DNA of 64,000 nucleotides from Nitrosospira sp. Nsp11 (GTDB taxonomy: Bacteria > Pseudomonadota > Gammaproteobacteria > Burkholderiales > Nitrosomonadaceae), in contig NZ_FRBV01000008.1 of the NCBI RefSeq assembly GCF_900142705.1, forward strand, positions 1 through 64,000, read 5' to 3'. This document shows, one piece after another, positions 53,209 through 61,209 of the stretch. The notes beneath the pieces were generated by a model. That model saw only the letters and a program-made list of their open reading frames with translations, was not told the DNA's origin and made no database searches. Within the stretch, counting starts at the first letter, position 1. The number at the start of each line of letters is the position of its first letter. The translations under genes and the position numbers were made by a program.

Positions 53209-53948
53209 GGGAGATTGGCATCATCACGGCGATGCGGATAGAAGCTCGATGTATTACCTCGCTCCGTCTGCCCTTCAATCAAAAAATCAGCTTGGGGGAA
53301 AACGCTGCAATCTGGCTCTGCGGAATGGGTGAAGAGGCCGCTCGCGGCGCCGCAGAAGGGTTGAGAATGGGTGGCGCGAGTGCCTTGATGAGTTTTGGGT
53401 TTGCAGGCGCATTGGATTCAAATTTGCGTCCGGGGCATTTGATATTGCCTGAGTCAGTCCATGCCGATCGTTCATTGCAAGTCGACCTGAGCTGGCGTGA
53501 CAGTTTGCGGCAATGTCTGCCTGGCCACTTGAACGTTACCGGCGGCGTATTGGCTGCGAGCAGCAAGATGCTGACCTCGGCTATCGCCAAGCGTGAGCTG
53601 GCGCAGGCAACCGGGGCTTGCGCAGTGGACATGGAAAGCGGTGCGGTGGCAGAAGCTGCCGTCCGCGCGGGCTTGCCGTTTCTGGCCATACGGGCGATCT
53701 CAGACCCGGTTGACTTTTCGCCGCCTCCAGTTCTGCTCGATGCAGTGCGCCCGGACGGAAGCGCGGACCTCGCTCGCCTCCTGCCTCTGCTGGTACGGGG
53801 ATCTTTAGCAGTTAGTACGCTACTTCGTCTCGCGATGGGTTCGCGTGCCGCGTGTGCCGCTCTGTCTGCTGTGGTGCGTTATGCCGGCGCGGAAATTGGC
53901 ATGAAGACACGTAATGCCGCATCACCCCGCGGATATGTGTCAGACTAG
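53205..53948 (+). CDS. hpnG: hopanoid-associated phosphorylase HpnG
   Basis: About 247 residues from GTG at 53205, which overlaps the shc stop (GTGA). It belongs to the purine-nucleoside phosphorylase/MTA-SAH nucleosidase superfamily: REIGIITAMRIEA at the N-terminus, SFGFAGALDSNLRPGHLILPE, then VDMESGAVAEAAVRAGLPFLAIRAISD. HpnG releases adenine from adenosylhopane made by HpnH, giving ribosylhopane. The upstream in-frame ATG at 53088 lies in shc and is rejected. Confidence 0.93.
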   Translation: MREIGIITAMRIEARCITSLRLPFNQKISLGENAAIWLCGMGEEAARGAAEGLRMGGASALMSFGFAGALDSNLRPGHLILPESVHADRSLQVDLSWRDSLRQCLPGHLNVTGGVLAASSKMLTSAIAKRELAQATGACAVDMESGAVAEAAVRAGLPFLAIRAISDPVDFSPPPVLLDAVRPDGSADLARLLPLLVRGSLAVSTLLRLAMGSRAACAALSAVVRYAGAEIGMKTRNAASPRGYVSD

Positions 53949-54074
53949 CGAACTGGTTAAGTATGATTTCGAGATTGGTGCGCAAAGGCGGTTGTATTCC
54001 CCGTCTTATTTCCCGTAGACTCGACGGCGCTTACCAGCCCGGTATTCGAAAATGAAATAAAGTCATTACATTAC

Positions 54075-54104
54075 TTGAGAGTTAACCCTGTTAAAGAGTA
54101 AAAT
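54075..54104 (+). promoter_or_regulatory. predicted sigma-70 promoter of rpsO
   Basis: TTGAGA (54075-54080) and TAAAAT (54099-54104) are 18 bp apart and lie 36 bp upstream of the rpsO start. It is a plausible housekeeping promoter for rpsO, and by read-through for pnp. Confidence 0.55.
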
Positions 54105-54139
54105 GTCGCCCTTTCCTATTGGGCGTAATGGAGAGCAGT

Positions 54140-54409
54140 ATGGCAGTTAAAACCGAACAAAAAGCGCAGGTGGTGCGCGACTATCAACGAGCAGACGGAG
54201 ATACTGGTTCCCCCGAAGTGCAAGTGGCTTTATTGACCGCTCGCATCAACGATTTGGCCGGTCATTTCAAAGCGCACGTCAAGGACCATCACTCACGCCG
54301 CGGCTTGCTGCGTATGGTAAGCCGTCGCCGCAAGCTGCTGGATTACCTGAAGCGTAGCAGCGATGATAGTTATCGTGCGCTGATCGAGCGCCTTGGCTTG
54401 CGTAAATAG
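54140..54409 (+). CDS. rpsO: 30S ribosomal protein S15
   Basis: An 89-residue ribosomal protein starting [28 protein letters not shown] and containing [22 protein letters not shown], the helix-loop region that binds the 16S three-way junction. The start at 54140 has GGAGA 6-7 nt upstream; an upstream in-frame start would add seven residues. It is followed by pnp, the usual neighbour. Confidence 0.98.
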   Translation: MAVKTEQKAQVVRDYQRADGDTGSPEVQVALLTARINDLAGHFKAHVKDHHSRRGLLRMVSRRRKLLDYLKRSSDDSYRALIERLGLRK

Positions 54410-54529
54410 ATATCGAGCAGCGTGAGATAGCAGCGGCATGAATGAAATCGCTATTTCCAATAAGCCTGGCCGGAGCTATAGCTATTGATCTGACGTGACC
54501 GGCATGATTTTATCGAAAAGGGCAGTTAA

Positions 54530-56635
54530 TTGAAAATCAAGAAAAGCATTACCTACGGGTCTCATCAACTAACACTCGAAACCGGGGAAATAGCAAGGCA
54601 GGCGCACGGCGCAGTGATGGTCACTATGGACGACACCGTGGTCCTTGTTACCGTGGTGGGTGCAAAAAATGCTAAACAGGGACAAGACTTTTTCCCCTTG
54701 ACCGTGGATTATCAGGAAAGGACCTACGCCGCCGGTAGAATACCGGGTAGTTTTTTTAAGCGCGAAGGCCGTCCATCGGAGAAGGAAATTCTCACCTCCC
54801 GCCTTATTGACCGCCCTATCCGCCCGTTATTCCCGGAAAGTTTTTATAATGAAGTTCAGATTGTGGCCACGGTTCTGTCCTCCGATAACGAGGTGGATGC
54901 GGATATACCTGCCCTTCTGGGCGCCTCCGCTGCGCTGGTTCTTTCCGGCATACCGTTCGATGGCCCGATCGGCGCGGCTCGTGTCGGTTACATCAATGGC
55001 GAATATATATTAAACCCGAGTACTACCGAGCTGAAGCAGACTCAACTGAATCTGGTGGTGGCGGGTACTCAGCGAGCTGTGCTGATGGTTGAGTCCGAAG
55101 CACTGGAGCTATCCGAAGAAATCATGTTGGGCGCTGTCGTCTACGGCCACCAGCAAATGCAAGTGGTGATCGACGCGATCAGCGAATTGGCGGACGAAGC
55201 AGGGGTTACCGCATGGGACTGGGCCCCGGTGTCGAAGGATGCCGCGCTTGCTGAGAAAATCGCCCATTTGGCCGAAAATGACTTGCGAGCCGCATTCCGG
55301 CTAAAGCAGAAGCAGGCGCGATCGGAAACCATAGACGATATCTGGAAAAGAGTATTTACCGAAGTGGGTGTCAATTCTGAGGAAGGGCCGGACGCGCAAT
55401 CCGTAAAGGAGGCCTGCTTTGCCCTGGAATCAAAAATTGTGCGAACACAGATATTGGATGGCGAGCCTCGTATAGATGGGCGTGATACGCGAACCGTCCG
55501 GCCGATTACGATCCGTAACGGCTTGTTACCGCGTGCTCACGGCTCTGCGTTGTTTACCCGAGGGGAAACTCAGGCGCTGGTAGTGGCAACGTTGGGCACC
55601 GGACGGGATGAGCAGAAAATCGATGCACTGCAAGGCGATTACTCCGAACGCTTTATGCTCCACTACAATATGCCGCCTTATGCTACGGGCGAGACCGGCC
55701 GTGTAGGGACGCCCAAACGCCGTGAAATCGGCCATGGACGTCTTGCCAAGCGGGCTTTGATTGCTGTGTTGCCCACTCCCGAAGAGTTTGGTTATTCTCT
55801 CAGAGTGGTATCGGAGATTACCGAATCGAACGGATCCAGTTCCATGGCGTCGGTTTGCGGTGGTTGTCTTGCGTTAATGGACGCCGGTGTACCACTGAAA
55901 GCCCATGTGGCAGGTATTGCCATGGGATTAATCAAGGACGGCAACAGATTTGCAGTGTTGACCGATATCCTGGGGGATGAAGATCATCTGGGCGATATGG
56001 ATTTCAAAGTGGCCGGTACCGAAGCAGGCATCACTGCGCTACAAATGGATATCAAGATTCAGGGCATCACTAAAGAAATCCTGCATGCGGCACTGATACA
56101 GGCAAAGGAAGGCCGCCTGCATATTCTTGGAATTATGAAACAGGCTTTGCCCACCACGCGCGAGGATATTTCGGAACATGCGCCGCGTATTATCAAAATA
56201 AAAATCAATCCCGAGAAAATCCGTGACGTAATTGGTAAGGGCGGGGCGGTGATTCGTGCGTTGACGGAAGAAACCGGGACCACAATCGATATCGCTGACG
56301 ACGGCACAGTGATGATAGCGTGTATCAGTGCTGAAGGTGGCGAGTTGGCAAGGAAGCGTATCGAGGATATAACGGCCGAGGTTGAGGTTGGAAGAATTTA
56401 CGACGGAACCGTTTTAAAACTTCTGGACTTCGGCGCAATAGTTAGCGTCCTCCCGGGCAAGGATGGGTTGTTGCATATCTCGCAAATTGCCAACGAGCGC
56501 GTCAATAATGTAACTGACCATCTCAAGGAAGGTCAGGTGGTGCGTGTTAAAGTTCTGGAAGCCGATGACAAAGGCCGTTTACGCCTGAGCATGAAAGCTG
56601 TTTCTGCCGAGGTCACTGACAACACGGCAATCTAG
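54530..56635 (+). CDS. pnp: polyribonucleotide nucleotidyltransferase (PNPase)
   Basis: A 701-residue 3'-to-5' exoribonuclease using phosphate. Two RNase PH domains (the second with [33 protein letters not shown]), a KH domain ([25 protein letters not shown]) and an S1 domain ([33 protein letters not shown]) are in normal order. It starts with TTG, with AAGGG about 7 nt upstream. It follows rpsO and ends before a bidirectional terminator. Confidence 0.97.
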   Translation: MKIKKSITYGSHQLTLETGEIARQAHGAVMVTMDDTVVLVTVVGAKNAKQGQDFFPLTVDYQERTYAAGRIPGSFFKREGRPSEKEILTSRLIDRPIRPLFPESFYNEVQIVATVLSSDNEVDADIPALLGASAALVLSGIPFDGPIGAARVGYINGEYILNPSTTELKQTQLNLVVAGTQRAVLMVESEALELSEEIMLGAVVYGHQQMQVVIDAISELADEAGVTAWDWAPVSKDAALAEKIAHLAENDLRAAFRLKQKQARSETIDDIWKRVFTEVGVNSEEGPDAQSVKEACFALESKIVRTQILDGEPRIDGRDTRTVRPITIRNGLLPRAHGSALFTRGETQALVVATLGTGRDEQKIDALQGDYSERFMLHYNMPPYATGETGRVGTPKRREIGHGRLAKRALIAVLPTPEEFGYSLRVVSEITESNGSSSMASVCGGCLALMDAGVPLKAHVAGIAMGLIKDGNRFAVLTDILGDEDHLGDMDFKVAGTEAGITALQMDIKIQGITKEILHAALIQAKEGRLHILGIMKQALPTTREDISEHAPRIIKIKINPEKIRDVIGKGGAVIRALTEETGTTIDIADDGTVMIACISAEGGELARKRIEDITAEVEVGRIYDGTVLKLLDFGAIVSVLPGKDGLLHISQIANERVNNVTDHLKEGQVVRVKVLEADDKGRLRLSMKAVSAEVTDNTAI

Positions 56636-56742
56636 GTATAGCTGAACAATCTCTTGCGAGAATTGTAGCTCCTCAAAAAGGAGTACCTATTACATGCTGC
56701 TCTCCATCGCTGAAGACAGATCCAACCTGTTTCCGCGGAAAT

Positions 56743-56776
56743 AAAAAAAGCCCTAATCGCGAGATAGGGCTTTTTA
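56743..56776. terminator. bidirectional terminator between pnp and dksA
   Basis: Arms 56745-56755 (AAAAAGCCCTA) and 56765-56775 are perfect complements around a 9-nt loop. The A-run on one side and T-run on the other make it effective in both directions, serving plus-strand pnp and minus-strand dksA. Confidence 0.9.
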
Positions 56777-56845
56777 TCTTATAGCAATAATATTCGATTC
56801 AGCAACGTCTGCAGATGTATACCTGTAGAAGTCAGCCGAAAAATA

Positions 56846-57268
56846 CTATTTAGCGACCTGCTTTTCCCTTATTTCATCCAGGGTCTTGCAATCAATGCAG
56901 AGAGTGGCGGTGGGCCGGGCTTCAAGTCGCTTAAGACCGATTTCTACGCCACAGCTTTCACAATAACCGTAATCGCCAGTATCTATTTTTGCGATAGTCT
57001 CGTCAATTTTCTTGATCAATTTGCGCTCACGGTCTCGGTTCCGTAACTCCAGCGCCATGTCCGATTCCTGGCTGGCGCGATCGTTAGGATCAGCGAAAAT
57101 CGTGGCTTCGTCCTGCATGGTGTGAACCGTGCGATCAATATCTCGTCCCAACTCAAACTTGATGCCTTCCAGTATATTGCGGAAATGCATAAGCTGCTTG
57201 GAACTCATATAGGTTTCTCCCTTCTTCGGTTTATAGGGGCTAGCCTGTTTATGCAGTTCTTGCGGCAT
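56846..57268 (-). CDS. dksA: RNA polymerase-binding transcription factor DksA
   Basis: A 140-residue DksA. The coiled-coil carries [26 protein letters not shown], including the acidic D-x-x-D-R-A tip that enters the polymerase secondary channel, and the zinc finger is C-x2-C-x17-C-x2-C ([10 protein letters not shown]...[10 protein letters not shown]). It works with ppGpp to adjust rRNA and amino-acid promoters. The start at 57268 keeps the [12 protein letters not shown] stretch shared with other DksA proteins. It is divergent from the EF-hand peptide genes. Confidence 0.97.
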   Translation of the reverse strand: MPQELHKQASPYKPKKGETYMSSKQLMHFRNILEGIKFELGRDIDRTVHTMQDEATIFADPNDRASQESDMALELRNRDRERKLIKKIDETIAKIDTGDYGYCESCGVEIGLKRLEARPTATLCIDCKTLDEIREKQVAK

Positions 57269-57569
57269 ATTAATATTCCTTTTCTATTTCTGGTGATCTG
57301 TGGTAACACTTACAGAAAAAAACATTATACAGCAAGTAGGTTGGCGGTTTGTCTGATGTGGTTCCCCGAGAAATTAACCCCGCTTTAGATGACCTCCGGT
57401 CAATCAGTTGCATGAAGACTCCCAACATCGACAGCGGGAATTCTTGCAGAATTCCCATTGCTTGAATACCCCCAAAAGAAAATAAATAACCCGTTAAATT
57501 AACGGTCGAGGAACGTTTGATTTAAGCGCGGCGGGTCCTTGTTCTATTTCTTTGTGAAGCATTGCCATG

Positions 57570-57604
57570 ATAGGGCAGGTGCGACAAATTGCCGCACCTG
57601 CCCT
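57570..57604 (+). repeat. 13-bp perfect hairpin in the leader of the EF-hand peptide operon
   Basis: Arms 57570-57582 (TAGGGCAGGTGCG) and 57592-57604 are perfect complements with a 9-nt loop. It lies about 200 bp upstream of the first precursor and 300 bp from dksA, in a 534-bp gap (57269-57802). The following ATATTTGTGC is only loosely T-rich. It may be a leader element or the terminator of a small RNA. Confidence 0.55.
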
Positions 57605-57802
57605 AATATTTGTGCTATGTTTCTTATGGTCGTTCTTGTCTCCAAACGATATCGCATTATTCAAGAATGGCGGAGGTTGTTTAATATCGGGTTTCTGCGC
57701 ACGTCGAAGTCAATCGCAAAAAAAACTGGTCGATAAAAGTCGACACAACAACCGGTTTTTCGCTGAGTTTCGTAACATCCCTAACATATACAGGAGAACA
57801 TG

Positions 57803-58183
57803 ATGTCCAACAAAAAATCCCTTATTTCTATCGCAATAGGCTCCGCTTTTGTCGCTACTCTCGGTACGGTACCGGGTGTTTCTGCGGCCGATAATCCATT
57901 TACCATGCAGTCCCTCGACAAAGGTTACATGGTGGCCGATTCCCATAACTATGGCGAAAAGAAAGGTGGAGAAGGTAAGTGCGGCGGTGAAGGCGCATGC
58001 GGCGAAGGCAGGTGCGGCGCGGCTATGGCAGATGCGAATCGTGACGGCAAGATCACCAAGGAAGAATGGACGAAGCATCACGACGCCATGTTTGAACATA
58101 TGGATACCGACAAGGATGGCGTTATCACTAAAGATGAAAAGAAGGGCAAAATGAAAGACGGCAAGTGCGGTAGCAGTAAATAA
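57803..58183 (+). CDS. EF-hand precursor peptide, cysteine-rich (HvfA/BufA-like), first copy
   Basis: A 126-residue secreted protein. A signal peptide ends at VSA-ADNPF; then come SLDKGYMVA, a Gly-rich stretch with EGKCG (Cys60), EGACG (Cys66) and EGRCG (Cys71), two complete EF-hand loops (D77-x-N-x-D-G...E88 and D101-x-D-x-D-G...E112) and a final DGKCG (Cys122). The EGxCG motif is the site where DUF692 oxidases convert cysteines in HvfA-type peptides. DUF692 and DUF2063 genes follow. The ATG at 57803 has AGGAG at 6 nt, better than 57800. The likely product is a metal-binding peptide exported to the periplasm. Confidence 0.85.
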   Translation: MSNKKSLISIAIGSAFVATLGTVPGVSAADNPFTMQSLDKGYMVADSHNYGEKKGGEGKCGGEGACGEGRCGAAMADANRDGKITKEEWTKHHDAMFEHMDTDKDGVITKDEKKGKMKDGKCGSSK

Positions 58184-58256
58184 CTTAAGAGACCATCTGA
58201 ACAATTTCTAGCTATTGTCAAATCCCTGGTCGTCTTTGTTTTGTACGGCTTGGCCT

Positions 58257-58361
58257 CCGCTTTCCTGTGCCTCATCCAACGCAGGAAAGCGGGGTTCTAC
58301 CAGCCGTCGGACTTGAAGAGAAGAATCGCAGCTTTTGCAGCTGATTTCCTTCAAGTCTGAC
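58257..58361 (+). repeat. two strong stem-loops between the EF-hand peptide genes
   Basis: Stem-loop 1: arms 58257-58267 (CCGCTTTCCTG) and 58282-58292, 11 perfect pairs. Stem-loop 2: arms 58306-58318 and 58349-58361, 13 pairs including one G:U, with a smaller CAGCT/AGCTG hairpin inside its loop. Neither ends in a T-run. They fill most of the 255-bp gap between the two precursors. Confidence 0.65.
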
Positions 58362-58438
58362 AGCTGCCTGGTTAAGGCAATCCCCAATTCATTCGAACTG
58401 TGACATAATATTCCATCCAAAAATTAGGAGAAAATACT

Positions 58439-58828
58439 GTGCGCAACAAGAAAACCATGATTTCGCTGACCGTTGGTTCTGCCCTTGCCGCTACACTTGG
58501 CGCTGTACCGTTCGCCTCCGCGGCAGACAGCCCTTTTACCGCTCAATCCCTGGATAAGGGCTATGTGCTGGCGTATGCCGATAAGGTAGACCCTAGCAAA
58601 TATGGCGCTGGAGCAAAATCCGGTGAAGGTCGATGCGGCATGTCGATGGTAGATGCCAATAAGGACGGCAAAGTCACCAAGCAAGAATTTCTCAAGCATC
58701 ATGAAAACATATTCGACAGGATCGATGCCAACAAGGATGGGGCAGTGGATCAGCCTGAGGCCGATAGCTATGGGGGAAGCAAGCCAAGTGCGCCGAACAC
58801 GGCCCCCCATGCTGGAATGAAGAAGTAA
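58439..58828 (+). CDS. EF-hand precursor peptide (HvfA/BufA-like), second copy, single cysteine
   Basis: A 129-residue paralogue of the preceding peptide, sharing the signal peptide and the SPFTAQSLDKGYV segment, but with only one cysteine, Cys66, in EGRCG. Both EF-hand loops are intact (D72-x-N-x-D-G...E83; D96-x-N-x-D-G...E107), and the tail is Pro/Ser-rich. It starts with GTG, with AGGAG 8 nt upstream. The DUF692 gene begins 11 bp after its stop. The signal peptide implies export after modification in the cytoplasm. Confidence 0.83.
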   Translation: MRNKKTMISLTVGSALAATLGAVPFASAADSPFTAQSLDKGYVLAYADKVDPSKYGAGAKSGEGRCGMSMVDANKDGKVTKQEFLKHHENIFDRIDANKDGAVDQPEADSYGGSKPSAPNTAPHAGMKK

Positions 58829-58839
58829 TTTTTCCCGTC

Positions 58840-59691
58840 GTGGAATTCCTGCCTCGTGCCAGTGCAGGTCTCGGTTTTCGGCGGGAATTGATCCCAGCGT
58901 TAAAAGCCGGTGTTCCCGATGCCATTGATTTCTTTGAGATCGCACCGGAAAACTGGATTGATCTTGGAGGCATTCTGGGGCGCGATCTGTGCGTTTTCAC
59001 TGAGCGCTACCCTTTTGTCTGCCATGGCCTTTCGCTCTCGATCGGCAGTCCGGCGCCGCTGGACGAGGTATTGTTGAAAAAAATCCGGCGGTTTCTGGAT
59101 CGACATCAAATCCGCTTTTACACCGAACATCTTTCCTATTGCTCCGACGATGGCCATCTATACGATTTGCTTCCGATACCATTTACTGAAGAAGCAGTGA
59201 AATATGTGGCGGCGCGCGTTCGCAGCGTCCAGAACATTCTGGAGCGACGCATCGCGTTGGAAAATGCTTCGTTTTACGTTCAGGCGCCGATCGCCGAGAT
59301 GAGCGAAGCGGACTTTATTCGCGCTGTATTGGTCGAGGCGGATTGCGATCTGCATCTCGACGTCAATAATGTATACGTCAATAGCATTAATCACGCCTAC
59401 GACCCGATCGAATTTATCCGTGCGATGCCTACCGAGCGCATCGTTTATATGCATATGGCCGGTCACTATAATGAAGCGGAGAATTTGATTATAGATACGC
59501 ATGGGGCGGACGTGATCGATCCAGTATGGTCATTGCTTGAGCAAACCTACCATATCCATGGCGTGGCGCCCACTCTGCTGGAGCGCGATTTCAATATCCC
59601 GCCCCTCCACGAACTGGTGCGTGAAGTCGAGCGCATCGGCTTGATCCAGACCCGGTATCGGGGACCGAGCCATGGGTATGCCGCTTCCTGA
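58840..59691 (+). CDS. DUF692 multinuclear non-heme iron oxidase (HvfB/BufB-like peptide maturase)
   Basis: A 283-residue TIM-barrel enzyme of the MNIO (DUF692) family. Probable iron ligands are visible in their usual order: EIAPENW (Glu33/Glu37/Asn38 region), CHGLSLSIG (His62), TEHLSY (Glu96, His97), LENAS (Glu141, Asn142), LHLDVNNVYVN (Asp174, Asn176), YMHMAGH (His205, His209) and IDTHG (Asp219, His221). Relatives oxidise cysteines in partner peptides to oxazolone/thioamide or thiooxazole groups that bind copper. The GTG start is 11 bp after the second peptide gene. It overlaps the DUF2063 gene by 20 bp, pointing to a complex. Confidence 0.9.
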   Translation: MEFLPRASAGLGFRRELIPALKAGVPDAIDFFEIAPENWIDLGGILGRDLCVFTERYPFVCHGLSLSIGSPAPLDEVLLKKIRRFLDRHQIRFYTEHLSYCSDDGHLYDLLPIPFTEEAVKYVAARVRSVQNILERRIALENASFYVQAPIAEMSEADFIRAVLVEADCDLHLDVNNVYVNSINHAYDPIEFIRAMPTERIVYMHMAGHYNEAENLIIDTHGADVIDPVWSLLEQTYHIHGVAPTLLERDFNIPPLHELVREVERIGLIQTRYRGPSHGYAAS

Positions 59692-60427
59692 ATTTCAGCG
59701 CCTCCAGTACGCTTTCACTGCGCATATACGCAACCCCAAGATAAACCCTTGCCCGCGCGGTATTGACACGCGACGCATGGAAATATACAGAAGGCTGGTT
59801 TACAACAATCTCGAGAGTTTTCTCCTGACCTGTTTTCCCGTGCTCCATAGAGTGCTGGGAAAACGGCGGTGGACGCGACTCATGCGCTGTTTCCTCGCCA
59901 CGCATCGCAGCCGCTCGCCTTTTTTTCGCCAAATACCCGATGAGTTCATCCACTTCCTGCAGAGCGAAGAAGCGATACCGGCAAATTATCCGGAATTCGT
60001 GCTGGAGCTCGCGCATTACGAGTGGGTAGAACTCGCTCTTTCCATTTCAACCCTGGCGCCGGCTTGGGGAGCGATCGACCGGGAAGGTGGCTTGCTGGAA
60101 CAGCGTCCGGTTTTAAATCCCGTGTTCGCTAACCTTTGTTATAACTGGCCAGTGCACCGTATTGGTCCCCACACACGAGTCGAGCAAACAGAAACCTACC
60201 TGCTCGTATTTCGCGATGCGGATGATCAGATTCAATTCACCGAAATAAATGCGTTTACGTCACGCCTGATAAATCTCCTCGCTTCTGCTGAGCATACGGG
60301 CAAAGCGGCGCTTCAAATCATTGCCATGGAAAGTCAGCATCCCTCGCCTGAGGTCGTAATTCAGGGCGGGTTTGAAATCATGCGCGATTTAATGGCGCGT
60401 GGCGCGATACTGGGCGTTTCCAAATAA
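59672..60427 (+). CDS. DUF2063 peptide-binding partner (HvfC/BufC-like)
   Basis: A 251-residue protein. The N-terminal DUF2063 domain includes the family run RRLVYNNLESFLLTCFPVLHRVLG and FLATHRSRSPFFRQIPDEFIHFL; the rest is the winged-helix-like C-terminal part ending FEIMRDLMARGAILGVSK. DUF2063 partners bind precursor peptides and present them to the DUF692 oxidase. Its 20-bp overlap with that gene fits a stoichiometric complex. It starts at 59672 (or an ATG two codons later). The DoxX-type membrane protein often found next in hvf/buf operons is missing. Confidence 0.88.
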   Translation: MGMPLPEFQRLQYAFTAHIRNPKINPCPRGIDTRRMEIYRRLVYNNLESFLLTCFPVLHRVLGKRRWTRLMRCFLATHRSRSPFFRQIPDEFIHFLQSEEAIPANYPEFVLELAHYEWVELALSISTLAPAWGAIDREGGLLEQRPVLNPVFANLCYNWPVHRIGPHTRVEQTETYLLVFRDADDQIQFTEINAFTSRLINLLASAEHTGKAALQIIAMESQHPSPEVVIQGGFEIMRDLMARGAILGVSK

Positions 60428-60543
60428 TATATCGTCATTGTTCTCTGTACACTACGCAATTAGCTGAGGCATAGCCGGTAGCCGGTAGCCGACAGAATAT
60501 ATCGCGATAATTTTTCTATCACATTCGATGAGAGTCGCCCCAT

Positions 60544-61176
60544 ATGAAGCCAAACTCACTGGATCTCGGGGAAATCACCGACCTTACGCTGGCCCGCTAC
60601 AACGAACGAGCCGAGGCTTTCTGGACGGGAACGAAAGACCATGACGTCGGGCAAAATATCGCAGCGTTGCTTCAACATATCAAAGCCGTTCCCCCCTTCA
60701 ACATATTGGATTTCGGCTGTGGACCAGGCCGTGATATGAAGGTTTTTGCAGAACTTGGCCATCTTGCAACAGGACTGGAGGGGGCGATGAATTTTGTCGA
60801 AATGGCCCGCAGCCATAGTGGTTGCGAGGTATGGCATCAGGATTTTCTCAGGCTCGATTTGCCGGATGGATATTTTGACGGCATATTTGCCAATGCTTCG
60901 CTGTTTCATGTTCCCACGTCCGAGTTATCGCGTGTATTGAAGGAACTTTGGTCAACGCTGAAGCTAAACGGAGTGTTATTCAGCTCGAACCCGCGGGGAA
61001 ATAACGAGGAGGGCTGGAACCAGGGGCGCTACGGCGTATACCACGATATCGAAAGCTGGAGGGACTATCTCGCCAATGCCGGGTTCGTCGAAATTATCCA
61101 TTACTATCGCCCTGCCGGCCTTCCTTTCGAACAACAATCATGGCTGGCCAGCGTGTGGCGTAAAGCGGCTGTATAA
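60544..61176 (+). CDS. class I SAM-dependent methyltransferase
   Basis: A 210-residue methyltransferase of the Methyltransf_11/25 type. The SAM motif I is ILDFGCGPGRDMKVFAELG, followed by TGLEGA and the catalytic region DGYFDGIFANASLFHV. The substrate is unknown; the size suits small-molecule targets. It is 116 bp after the DUF2063 gene, but there is no clear sign that it belongs to that operon. BaiN-like gene follows 33 bp later on the same strand. Confidence 0.85.
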   Translation: MKPNSLDLGEITDLTLARYNERAEAFWTGTKDHDVGQNIAALLQHIKAVPPFNILDFGCGPGRDMKVFAELGHLATGLEGAMNFVEMARSHSGCEVWHQDFLRLDLPDGYFDGIFANASLFHVPTSELSRVLKELWSTLKLNGVLFSSNPRGNNEEGWNQGRYGVYHDIESWRDYLANAGFVEIIHYYRPAGLPFEQQSWLASVWRKAAV

Positions 61177-61209
61177 CGTTAGCAGTGAAAATGGCTGCAA
61201 CATGCCAAC

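Noticed and set aside
54410-54529. RNase III-type autoregulatory hairpin before pnp
   Set aside because: Known from E. coli, but no long stem could be drawn in this leader by eye.
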